A stretch of 64,000 nucleotides of DNA from Streptomyces sp. A1136 (GTDB lineage: Bacteria; Actinomycetota; Actinomycetes; Streptomycetales; Streptomycetaceae): positions 1-64,000 of the forward strand of contig NZ_SSBJ01000017.1 of the NCBI RefSeq assembly GCF_004795055.1. The letters run 5' to 3'. The translations under genes were made by a program, and so were the position numbers. Of this stretch, positions 1 to 8,266 are shown one piece after another. The notes beneath the pieces were generated by a model. That model worked only from the letters and a program-made list of their open reading frames with translations, did no database searches and had not been told where the DNA came from. Every line of letters begins with the position of its first letter. The first letter of the stretch is position 1.

Positions 1-36
1 GGGTCCCCCGGAGCGGTAGACCGCCCCGCCCCGCCT

Positions 37-86
37 GCACGACCGCGGCCCGCACCCCTTCCCCGGGGTGCGGGCCGCGGTCGTGC
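37..86. terminator. Perfect 22-bp hairpin downstream of pyk (distal)
   Basis: Arms at 37-58 and 65-86 are perfectly complementary with a 6-nt loop. It is the second of two strong stem-loops met by transcripts leaving pyk. No U-tract follows, which is usual for Streptomyces terminators. Confidence 0.75.
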
Positions 87-113
87 CCCGGCCCGCGGGC
101 CGGGGCGAACGCA

Positions 114-160
114 CCGAGGGCGGTACCCCACCCCCGGTGGGGGTGGGGTACCGCCCTCGG
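114..160. terminator. Perfect 22-bp hairpin downstream of pyk (proximal)
   Basis: Arms at 114-135 and 139-160 are perfectly complementary with a 3-nt GGT loop. It lies 31 bp past the pyk stop and forms a tandem terminator with the hairpin at 37-86. The symmetry would let it act in both directions. Confidence 0.8.
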
Positions 161-191
161 TCTCTGTGCGGCAGAGGCGGAGCGGGGTGGG

Positions 192-1625
192 TCAGGCGGT
201 GGGGGCGGTACCGCCGAGGTGGTGGACGCGGACCATGTTGGTCGTGCCCGGGACGCCGGGGGGAGAGCCGGCCGTGATCACCATGGTGTCGCCGGAGTTG
301 TAGCGGCCGAGCTTGAGCAGCTCGCCGTCCACCAGGTCCACCATCGCGTCCGTGGTGTCCACGTGCGGGACGATGTACGAGTCGACGCCCCAGCTCAGCG
401 TGAGCTGATTGCGGGTGTTCTGGTCCGTGGTGAAGGCCAGGATCGGCTGCTGCACGCGGTAGCGCGAGAGCCGCCGGGCGGTGTCGCCGGACTGCGTGAA
501 GGCGATGAGCGCCTTGCCGCCGAGGAAGTCGGCGATCTCGCAGGCCGCGCGGGCGACGGAGCCACCCTGAGTACGGGGCTTCTTGCCCGGGACCAGCGGC
601 TGGAGGCCCTTGGAGAGCAGCTCCTCCTCGGCCGCCGTGACGATCTTCGACATCGTCTTGACGGTCTCGATCGGGTAGGCGCCCACCGAGGACTCCGCCG
701 ACAGCATGACCGCGTCCGCGCCGTCCAGGATCGCGTTGGCGACGTCGGACGCCTCCGCGCGGGTCGGGCGGGAGTTCGTGATCATCGACTCCATCATCTG
801 GGTCGCGACGATCACCGGCTTGGCGTTGCGGCGGCACATCTCGATGAGGCGCTTCTGCACCATCGGGACCTTTTCGAGCGGGTACTCGACGGCCAGGTCG
901 CCACGGGCCACCATGACCGCGTCAAAGGCGTCCACCACGGCGGCCATGTTCTCGACGGCCTGCGGCTTCTCCACCTTGGCGATGACGGGGACCCGACGGC
1001 CGACCTCGTCCATCACCTTGTGGACGTCCTTGACGTCGTTGGCGTCGCGCACGAAGGACAGGGCGACCATGTCGCAGCCCATCCGCAGCGCGAAGCGCAG
1101 GTCGTCGATGTCCTTCTCCGACAGGGCCGGCACGTTCACGGCCGCGCCGGGCAGGTTGATGCCCTTGTGGTCCGAGATGACACCGCCCTCGATGACGATG
1201 GTCTTGACGCGGACGGCGTCGACCTCGGTCACCCGGAGCTCGACGTTGCCGTCGTTGATCAGGATCGGGTCGCCCTTGGCGACGTCGCCCGGCAGCCCCT
1301 TGTAGGTCGTGCCGCAGATGGACTTGTCACCGGGGACGTCCTCGACGGTGATGGTGAACTCGTCACCGCGCACCAGCTCGACGGGACCCTCGGCGAAGGT
1401 CTCCAGGCGGATCTTCGGTCCCTGGAGGTCGGCGAGGACGCCGACCGCGCGCCCGGTGTCCTCGGAGACCTTCCGGACGCGGTCGTACCGCTCCTGGTGT
1501 TCTGCCTGGGACCCGTGGCTGAAGTTGAATCGGGCCACGTTCATGCCTGCCTCGATGAGTGCTTTCAGCTGCTCATACGAGTCGACGGCGGGGCCCAGCG
1601 TGCAGACGATTTTGGAACGGCGCAT
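192..1625 (-). CDS. pyk: Pyruvate kinase
   Basis: Converts phosphoenolpyruvate and ADP to pyruvate and ATP, the last step of glycolysis, in the cytosol. The 477-residue length is normal for the family. The N-terminal TIM-barrel signature MRRSKIVCTLGP is followed by the substrate-binding segment NVARFNFSHG near residue 30, and the metal/PEP-binding stretch MVARGDLAVEYP lies near residue 240. The ATG is preceded by a weak AGGA. It lies 62 bp downstream of ackA on the same strand, so pta-ackA-pyk may be cotranscribed and would link pyruvate formation to acetate overflow. Streptomyces usually carries two pyruvate kinases. By position this would be the copy next to ackA-pta (SCO5423-like, from memory). 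Confidence 0.97.
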   Translation of the reverse strand: MRRSKIVCTLGPAVDSYEQLKALIEAGMNVARFNFSHGSQAEHQERYDRVRKVSEDTGRAVGVLADLQGPKIRLETFAEGPVELVRGDEFTITVEDVPGDKSICGTTYKGLPGDVAKGDPILINDGNVELRVTEVDAVRVKTIVIEGGVISDHKGINLPGAAVNVPALSEKDIDDLRFALRMGCDMVALSFVRDANDVKDVHKVMDEVGRRVPVIAKVEKPQAVENMAAVVDAFDAVMVARGDLAVEYPLEKVPMVQKRLIEMCRRNAKPVIVATQMMESMITNSRPTRAEASDVANAILDGADAVMLSAESSVGAYPIETVKTMSKIVTAAEEELLSKGLQPLVPGKKPRTQGGSVARAACEIADFLGGKALIAFTQSGDTARRLSRYRVQQPILAFTTDQNTRNQLTLSWGVDSYIVPHVDTTDAMVDLVDGELLKLGRYNSGDTMVITAGSPPGVPGTTNMVRVHHLGGTAPTA

Positions 1626-1687
1626 GGAGCGGATCCTATCGGTTTGTTTCGTAGCGGAATATTCCGTCTGGTGGAAAGTCCAAGTGA

Positions 1688-2902
1688 CTACCGGGTAACC
1701 AGCGCGTAGGCCTGAGCGGCGATCTCCAGTTCCTCATCCGTCGGTACCACGGCCACGGCGACCCGGGAGCCCTCCGCCGATACCAGCCGAGGTCGCGCCG
1801 AGCGCACCGCGTTGGCCTCCGGGTCGAGCACCAGGCCCAGTTCGGCAAGCCCGTCCACCGCAGCCTCGCGGACCTGGTGGGCGTTCTCGCCGACGCCGGC
1901 CGTGAACGTCACCGCGTCCACCCGCCCGAGCACCGCCGAGTAGGCGCCGATGTACTTCTTCAGCCTGTGGACGTACGTGGCGAACGCCATCGACGCCGCC
2001 TCGTCCCCCTCGCCCGCGCGCCGGAGCACCTCGCGCATGTCGTTGTCGCCGCACATGCCCAGCAGACCGCTCTTCTTGTTCAGGAGCGAATCGATCTCAT
2101 CCACCGAGAGACCGCCTACCCGCGCGAGGTGGAAGATCACGGCCGGATCGAGGTCACCGGACCGGGTTCCCATGACCAGTCCCTCCAGCGGCGTCATGCC
2201 CATGGAGGTCTCCACACAGACGCCGCCCCGGACGGCCGAGGCCGAGGCGCCGTTGCCCAGGTGCAGCACGATCACGTTGACGTCCTCCACCGGCCTGCCC
2301 AGCAGGGCGGCCGTGGCCCGCGACACGTAGGCGTGGGAGGTGCCGTGGAACCCGTACCGCCGGACGGCGTACTTCCGCGCCGTCTCGGCGTCGATCGCGT
2401 ACCGGGCCGCGTACTCCGGCATCGTCGAGTGGAAGGCCGTGTCGAAGACGGCGACCTGCGGGAGGTCGGCGCGCAGCGAGCGGGCCACCTCGATGCCGCT
2501 GACGTTCGCCGGGTTGTGCAGCGGGGCGAGCGGGATCAGGCTGCGGATCTCCGCCAGTACCTCGTCGTCGATCAGCGTCGGCCGGGTGAACCGGGTCCCG
2601 CCGTGCACCACCCGGTGTCCCACGGCCGCCAGTTCGGGGGAGTCCAGCCCCGTCCCGTCGGCGGCCAGCTCCGCCGCGACCAGCTTCAGCGCGGCCTGGT
2701 GGTCGGCTATCGCGCCGGTGCGTTCCCGCTTCCCGCCCTCGGCGCCGGGCCCGGTCAGCGGCTCGTGCACGAGCCGGGACGTCCGCTCACCGATGCGCTC
2801 GACCAGGCCGACGGCGAGGCGGGAGGAGTCGGCCATGTCGAGCAGCTGGTACTTGAGCGAGGACGAGCCGGAGTTGAGGACGAGGATGCGTGATGCGGTC
2901 AC
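1688..2902 (-). CDS. ackA: Acetate kinase
   Basis: Interconverts acetyl phosphate plus ADP and acetate plus ATP, in the cytosol. The 404 residues include the ASKHA-fold signatures of the family: ILVLNSGSSSLKYQL at the N-terminus, GHRVVHGG near residue 95, FDTAFHSTMP near residue 150, and the phosphate-binding HLGNGAS near residue 215. The start is GTG, with an AGAAGG ribosome site upstream. The gene sits 76 bp after pta in the same direction, so the two steps of the Pta-AckA pathway are adjacent and probably cotranscribed. Confidence 0.97.
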   Translation of the reverse strand: MTASRILVLNSGSSSLKYQLLDMADSSRLAVGLVERIGERTSRLVHEPLTGPGAEGGKRERTGAIADHQAALKLVAAELAADGTGLDSPELAAVGHRVVHGGTRFTRPTLIDDEVLAEIRSLIPLAPLHNPANVSGIEVARSLRADLPQVAVFDTAFHSTMPEYAARYAIDAETARKYAVRRYGFHGTSHAYVSRATAALLGRPVEDVNVIVLHLGNGASASAVRGGVCVETSMGMTPLEGLVMGTRSGDLDPAVIFHLARVGGLSVDEIDSLLNKKSGLLGMCGDNDMREVLRRAGEGDEAASMAFATYVHRLKKYIGAYSAVLGRVDAVTFTAGVGENAHQVREAAVDGLAELGLVLDPEANAVRSARPRLVSAEGSRVAVAVVPTDEELEIAAQAYALVTR

Positions 2903-2978
2903 AGGTGCGGATGCCTTCTCTGCTGGGGCGGGTGAACGGGGACGGGGCGAACGGATCGGCCGGAGCCGGTGCTCGCGG

Positions 2979-5069
2979 CTACGGCCGGGAGGGCGCTGGC
3001 GAGGACGATTGGGCCTGGATCGCGGTGATCGCCACCGTGGTGACGATGTCCTGGACCAGGGCGCCGCGCGACAGGTCGTTGACCGGCTTGCGCAACCCCT
3101 GGAGCACCGGGCCGACCGCCACGGCGCCCGCCGAGCGCTGTACGGCCTTGTACGTGTTGTTGCCCGTGTTGAGGTCGGGGAAGATCAGCACGCTCGCCCG
3201 CCCGGCCACCTCCGACCCGGGCAGTTTCGTCGCGGCGACGGAGGGCTCGACCGCCGCGTCGTACTGGATCGGACCCTCGATCGGCAGATCGGGCCGGCGA
3301 TCGCGGACGATCTCAGTGGCTTTGCGGACCTTCTCCACGTCCGCGCCGGTCCCGGACGTGCCGGTCGAGTACGAGAGCATCGCGATGCGCGGATCGACGC
3401 CGAAGGCGGCGGCGGTGGCCGCGGACTGCACGGCGATGTCGGCGAGCTGCTCGGCGCCGGGGTCCGGGTTGACCGCGCAGTCGCCGTAGACCAGGACCTG
3501 GTCGGCCAGGCACATGAAGAAGACCGAGGAGACGATCGACGCCTCCGGCTTGGTCTTGATGATCTCGAAGGCGGGGCGGATGGTCGCGGCGGTGGAGTGC
3601 ACGGCGCCGGAGACCATGCCGTCGGCCAGCCCTTCCTGGACCATGAGGGTGCCGAAGTAGTTGACGTCGGTGACCACGTCGTTGGCCAGCTCGACGGTCA
3701 TGCCCTTGTGGGCCCGGGCCCGTGCGTAGTAGTCGGCGAAACGTTCCCGTAGGGGAGAGGTCGCCGGGTCGATCAGCTGGGCGCCGGAGATGTCGACGCC
3801 CAGGTCGGCGGCCTTCTTGAGGATCGCCGGCTCCTCGCCCAGCAGGGTCAGGTCGCAGACCCCGCGCCGCAGCAGCACGTCCGCGGCGCGCAGCACCCGC
3901 TCCTCGGTGCCCTCGGGCAGTACGACCCGGCGGCGCTCGGAGCGGGCGCGCTCCAGCAGCTCGTTCTCGAACATCATCGGCGTGACGCGCTCGGAGCGGG
4001 CCACCGACAGCAGGTCGCGCAGCTCGGTGGTGTCCACGTGCCGCTCGAACAGGCCGAGCGCGGTCTCCAGCTTGCGCGGGGTCGCGGAGTTCAACCGGCT
4101 CTGGAGGGAGAAGAGTTCCGCGGCGGTGGGGAAGCTGTTCCCGGCCACCGACACCACCGGCGTACCGGGTGCCAGCTTCGAGGCCAGCGTCAGGATGTGG
4201 CGGCCCGGGCGCTCGTTCAGCGTGAGCAGCACCCCGGCGATCGGCGGAGTGCCGGAGGTGTGCGCGGCCAGCGCGCCGATCACCAGGTCGGAGCGGTCCC
4301 CGGGGGTGACGACCAGGCAGCCGGGGGTCAGCGCGCCCAGGAAGTTCGGCAGCATCGCCCCGCCGAACACGAAGTCGAGGGCGTCGCGCGCCAGCCCCGC
4401 GTCGTCCCCCAGCAGCACCTCGCCGCCGAGCGCCCGGGTGATCTCGGCGACGGTCGGGGCGGAGAGGGACTTGTCGTCCGGCAGGACGTAGCAGGGCACG
4501 GGAAGACGGGCCGCCAGCCACTCGGCTATGACGTCCCGGTCCTCCGCGGCCACCCGGTTCACCGCCATGGCCACCACGTGGCAGCCCAGGCCCTCGTACG
4601 CCCGATAGGCGTTGCGGGCCTCCGCGCGGACGGCTTCGGCGGAGTGCCTGGTACCGCCGACGACGGGCACGACCACGGCCCCCAGCTCATTGGCCAGGCG
4701 GGCGTTCAGCGCGAGCTCGTCCGGCAGGTTCGTGTCGGCGTAGTCGGTGCCGAGCACCAGCATGACCTCGTAGTCCCGGGCCACCCGGTGGTAGCGGTCG
4801 ACGAGCCGCGAGACCAGTTCGTCGGTGCCCTTCTCGGCGAGGACCGCGGATGCCTCGTGGTACTCCATGCCGTACGCGGACGCCGCGTCCTGGTCGATCC
4901 GGTAGCGGGCCTTCAGGAGGTCGAAGAGCCGGTCGGGGCTGTCGTGCAGCAGCGGACGGTACACGCCCACCCGGCCCGTCTGTCGGGCCAGCAGCTCCAT
5001 GATCCCCAGCTCGACGACCTGCCGGCCGTCCCCCCGCTCGATACCGGTCACATACACGCTGCGCGTCAC
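2979..5069 (-). CDS. pta: Phosphate acetyltransferase, long form
   Basis: Transfers acetyl between CoA and phosphate, giving acetyl phosphate for AckA. At 696 residues this is the long class: an N-terminal P-loop-like dethiobiotin-synthase fold (start VYVTGIERGDGR), a central DRTGG region, and a C-terminal catalytic PTA domain from about residue 370. The catalytic domain holds SYSTGTSGTGADVEKV and FPDLNTGNNTYKAVQ. The start is GTG, preceded by GGAGAG at a good distance. The N-terminal segment is thought to sense metabolites in other long Pta enzymes. The gene is divergent from pfkA, with overlapping promoters in between. Confidence 0.95.
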   Translation of the reverse strand: MTRSVYVTGIERGDGRQVVELGIMELLARQTGRVGVYRPLLHDSPDRLFDLLKARYRIDQDAASAYGMEYHEASAVLAEKGTDELVSRLVDRYHRVARDYEVMLVLGTDYADTNLPDELALNARLANELGAVVVPVVGGTRHSAEAVRAEARNAYRAYEGLGCHVVAMAVNRVAAEDRDVIAEWLAARLPVPCYVLPDDKSLSAPTVAEITRALGGEVLLGDDAGLARDALDFVFGGAMLPNFLGALTPGCLVVTPGDRSDLVIGALAAHTSGTPPIAGVLLTLNERPGRHILTLASKLAPGTPVVSVAGNSFPTAAELFSLQSRLNSATPRKLETALGLFERHVDTTELRDLLSVARSERVTPMMFENELLERARSERRRVVLPEGTEERVLRAADVLLRRGVCDLTLLGEEPAILKKAADLGVDISGAQLIDPATSPLRERFADYYARARAHKGMTVELANDVVTDVNYFGTLMVQEGLADGMVSGAVHSTAATIRPAFEIIKTKPEASIVSSVFFMCLADQVLVYGDCAVNPDPGAEQLADIAVQSAATAAAFGVDPRIAMLSYSTGTSGTGADVEKVRKATEIVRDRRPDLPIEGPIQYDAAVEPSVAATKLPGSEVAGRASVLIFPDLNTGNNTYKAVQRSAGAVAVGPVLQGLRKPVNDLSRGALVQDIVTTVAITAIQAQSSSPAPSRP

Positions 5070-5141
5070 GCGTGCTCTCCGTCCATGTTTCGCCCACGGA
5101 GCGGCTCAGGGGCCACCCGTGGATCTCCGAGTCGGTTGTCC

Positions 5142-5170
5142 CAATTAGTGTGGGCTTGACCTCTTGACAA
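5142..5170 (-). promoter_or_regulatory. Predicted promoter for pta-ackA
   Basis: Read on the minus strand: -35 TTGTCA (complement of 5165-5170), 17-bp spacer, -10 TAATTG (complement of 5142-5147). This matches the principal (HrdB-type) consensus. Its -35 element overlaps the -35 of the opposite promoter. Inferred from sequence only. Confidence 0.55.
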
Positions 5171-5192
5171 TACCTCTGTGTGTAGCTAAGGC
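5164..5192 (+). promoter_or_regulatory. Predicted promoter for pfkA
   Basis: -35 TTGACA at 5164-5169, 17-bp spacer, -10 TAAGGC at 5187-5192. The -35 box is a consensus hexamer, and a second TTGAC lies 9 bp upstream. The predicted leader to the pfkA ATG is about 175 nt. The gap 5070-5374 holds these two promoters and no gene. Confidence 0.55.
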
Positions 5193-5374
5193 GCCCGCCG
5201 GGAAAAGTCCGGCGGGGAGGACCGAAAGGCCCTGGCGGCCGGGAGCGCGATGAGCGCCTCCCCCCGGCCCCGTGGAAGAATCGGACACGGCCCCAGTAAT
5301 ACGCCCTTCACATGTACGGCCGTCCGCCCGCACGCGTACGGACCGGTACGACCAGGAGCAGGAGACACAGCACG

Positions 5375-6400
<1,026 letters not shown>

Positions 6401-6455
6401 CCGGCGCCGGCGCGCGCCGCGGGGGAGCACGGGCGCGGGGTGCGGGGCCGCCGTC

Positions 6456-7148
6456 CTACCCCGCGCCGCCGGCCACCGCCCAGAAGCGGTCCACGATCTC
6501 CGCGAGGTACTCCCGGCCGGCGTCGCCCGTCGCCCCGGCACCCCCGCCGCCGCCCCAGCTCAAGGTGGCCACCATCAGCGACTGGTACTCGCCGTGCATC
6601 TTCTCCAGCACCCGGTCCAGGTTCGCCCGGGGCACGGGCAGCAACTTCGCGAGCGGCTTCCCGTACGCCTGCCAGCGCGTGGTCACCGCGTTGCGCAGCA
6701 CCTCGGCCAGCTCCTGCTGCTTGCCGGTCGCCGTCACGAACTGGGCCAGGGTCAGCCCCAGGGTCGAGGCCAGGGCGGCCGACTGGCGCTCGTTGCCCTT
6801 CCAGCGGCCCGAGTCCTCCATCTTCTGGTACGAGTTCGTCTCCAACCCGATGCGCCGGGCCAGGTCGTCGGGGGCCAGGCCACGGGCGATCCGGTGCTCC
6901 CTCAGGGTCACGGGCTCGGCGAGCAGTTCACCGGGGGCGCACCACAGCACGCCGGCGAGCGCCGTGAGTTCGGCGGACGTCGGCGAGATCTCGCCGCGCT
7001 CCCAGGCCATCACGGTCTCGGGCGCGACCGTCAGGCCGTACTGGGCACGCAGGCCGTAGGCGACGTGACCGGGAGCCATGCCCAGGGCCGCGCGGAGACG
7101 ACGCGCGGCGGGGGCATTGAAAGGGGGGCTGGAATGCACAGGGCACAC
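6456..7148 (-). CDS. XRE-like helix-turn-helix regulator with two HTH segments
   Basis: Probable DNA-binding regulator with unknown target. Two Cro/C1-type segments are visible. One ends in TVMAWERGEISP, and the second runs from TLREHRIARGLAPDDLARRIG to QKMEDSGRWKG. The C-terminal part ends in a Gly/Ala-rich stretch. I take the GTG that gives VCPVHSSPPFN as the start (230 residues) because GGTGA precedes it. An ATG 36 bp further upstream at 7184 is possible but has no ribosome site. It converges with pfkA and is divergent from merR. It is conserved beside pfkA in other Streptomyces as far as I recall. Confidence 0.8.
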   Translation of the reverse strand: MCPVHSSPPFNAPAARRLRAALGMAPGHVAYGLRAQYGLTVAPETVMAWERGEISPTSAELTALAGVLWCAPGELLAEPVTLREHRIARGLAPDDLARRIGLETNSYQKMEDSGRWKGNERQSAALASTLGLTLAQFVTATGKQQELAEVLRNAVTTRWQAYGKPLAKLLPVPRANLDRVLEKMHGEYQSLMVATLSWGGGGGAGATGDAGREYLAEIVDRFWAVAGGAG

Positions 7149-7204
7149 GGTAGGAGTCACCAAGGGGTGGCGACTACAGACCATTCAAACAAGCCCATAA
7201 CTCG

Positions 7205-7217
7205 TAGGAATGTCCTA
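7205..7217. promoter_or_regulatory. Small palindrome upstream of the XRE-like gene
   Basis: TAGGA-ATG-TCCTA is a 13-bp palindrome with 5-bp arms, 57 bp upstream of the chosen start. It is the right size for an operator of the adjacent HTH protein, but this is inference only. Confidence 0.3.
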
Positions 7218-7392
7218 TGGAGTTCGGCGCTTTGGGCGGGTTTCCCGGCGACTGTCCGGTAATCGGAGTGAGGGAAGATCCAATCACAGCGTACGGATCA
7301 GGCCACTCCATTTCAGGGGTATCGGAGCATCCGCCGAGTGATCCCCGTCACAGGTCGTGAACCGACCGGCGGCCCCTTACGTGATCCATTCA

Positions 7393-7425
7393 GGGGCCCT
7401 CGCCCACGGGGGTGGCGAGGGCCCC
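7393..7425. terminator. Orphan 12-bp GC hairpin between divergent genes
   Basis: Perfect arms at 7393-7404 and 7414-7425 enclose a 9-nt loop. It sits in the 350-bp gap 7149-7498 between two divergent genes, where no terminator is needed. It could end an unannotated short transcript or act in a leader. No ORF with coding character is visible in the gap. Confidence 0.45.
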
Positions 7426-7464
7426 GGGGACTCCCCCTCGACGCAAGCCCCGAAATCCCCTTTG

Positions 7465-7484
7465 CCTTGACGTCGGCGTCAAGG
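7465..7484. promoter_or_regulatory. MerR-type operator/promoter palindrome
   Basis: CCTTGACG-tcgg-CGTCAAGG is a perfect 8-bp inverted repeat with a 4-bp centre. It ends 14 bp before the merR start codon, and the left arm contains the -35-like TTGACG. This is the expected architecture for a MerR-family autoregulated promoter (dyad between or over promoter elements). A TACGGT box at 7487-7492 lies 6 nt before the ATG, consistent with a leaderless transcript. Confidence 0.65.
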
Positions 7485-7498
7485 CTTACGGTCTCGGC

Positions 7499-7891
7499 AT
7501 GCGAATCGGCGAACTGGCGGAGCGCGCCGGGACGAGCACGCGGACCCTGCGCTACTACGAGTCCCGCGGCCTGCTCCCGGCGCGGCGCGGTGACAACGGC
7601 TACCGCACCTACGACGAGGACGACCTGCGTCTGTTGCGCCAGATCCGGGTGCTCCAGGACTTCGGCTTCGAGCTGGAGGAGACCCGGCCCTTCGTCGACT
7701 GCCTGCGCGCCGGTCACCCGGCGGGCGACTCCTGTCCCGCTTCCCTCGCCGTCTACCGACGCAAGCTCGCCGAGCTGGACGACCTGATCGGCCGGCTCGC
7801 CGACGTGCGCGAGCAGGTCGCGCGGCAGTTGACCGAAGCCGAGGCCGCCGCCGGGGAAGCCGGCCGGCCCGCATGCGAGATGAACCCGTAA
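7499..7891 (+). CDS. MerR-family transcriptional regulator
   Basis: Winged-helix regulator of 130 residues that probably controls itself and the thioredoxin gene downstream. The N-terminal MerR HTH reads MRIGELAERAG...TLRYYESRGLL, followed by the wing YRTYDEDDLRLL and an antiparallel dimerisation helix (about 85-115). Cys68, Cys79 and Cys126 could bind metal or sense redox state. The Cys68-X10-Cys79 spacing differs from the SoxR iron-sulfur cluster, so the ligand is unknown. The start is fixed by the family N-terminus. There is no ribosome site, so leaderless translation is likely. It is 30 bp upstream of the thioredoxin gene. Confidence 0.92.
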   Translation: MRIGELAERAGTSTRTLRYYESRGLLPARRGDNGYRTYDEDDLRLLRQIRVLQDFGFELEETRPFVDCLRAGHPAGDSCPASLAVYRRKLAELDDLIGRLADVREQVARQLTEAEAAAGEAGRPACEMNP

Positions 7892-7921
7892 GCCCGTTCC
7901 GCGCTCAAGGGAGAAACAGAG

Positions 7922-8266
7922 ATGATCCACGCCAAGGGCGTCGCCGAAGTGACCGACCTGGACTTCGACGCCGAGGTGCTCGGCGAGCAGGGCCGGCCCG
8001 TGCTCGTCGAGTTCACCGCCGACTGGTGCGGCCCGTGCCGCCAGCTCGCCCCCGTCCTCTCCGCCGTCGCCGCCGAGGAGGCGGACCGGCTCAAGGTCGT
8101 GCAGATCGACGCGGACAGCAACCCCGCCACCGTCATCCGGTACGGGGTGCTGTCCATGCCGACCATGCTCGTCTTCCGTGACGGCGAGCCCGTCCTGCAA
8201 CTGGTCGGCGCCCGCGCGAAGCGCAAGCTCCTCCAGGAGCTGGAACCCCAGCTGCTTACGGCCTGA
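7922..8266 (+). CDS. trxA: Thioredoxin
   Basis: Cytosolic disulfide reductase of 114 residues. The active site WCGPC has its cysteines at 36 and 39, preceded by VEFTADWCGPC. The cis-proline segment VLSMPTMLVF (about residue 78) is intact. A GGGAG ribosome site precedes the ATG. Cotranscription with merR is likely, which suggests a redox-responsive thioredoxin. Its last 11 bases overlap the end of glgB on the other strand. It is one of several thioredoxins normally present, and the paralogue number cannot be fixed from sequence. Confidence 0.95.
   Translation: MIHAKGVAEVTDLDFDAEVLGEQGRPVLVEFTADWCGPCRQLAPVLSAVAAEEADRLKVVQIDADSNPATVIRYGVLSMPTMLVFRDGEPVLQLVGARAKRKLLQELEPQLLTA

Noticed and set aside
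5145..5333. Small minus-strand open frame in the pta-pfkA gap
   Set aside because: No ribosome site, no family features, and it overlaps both predicted promoters.
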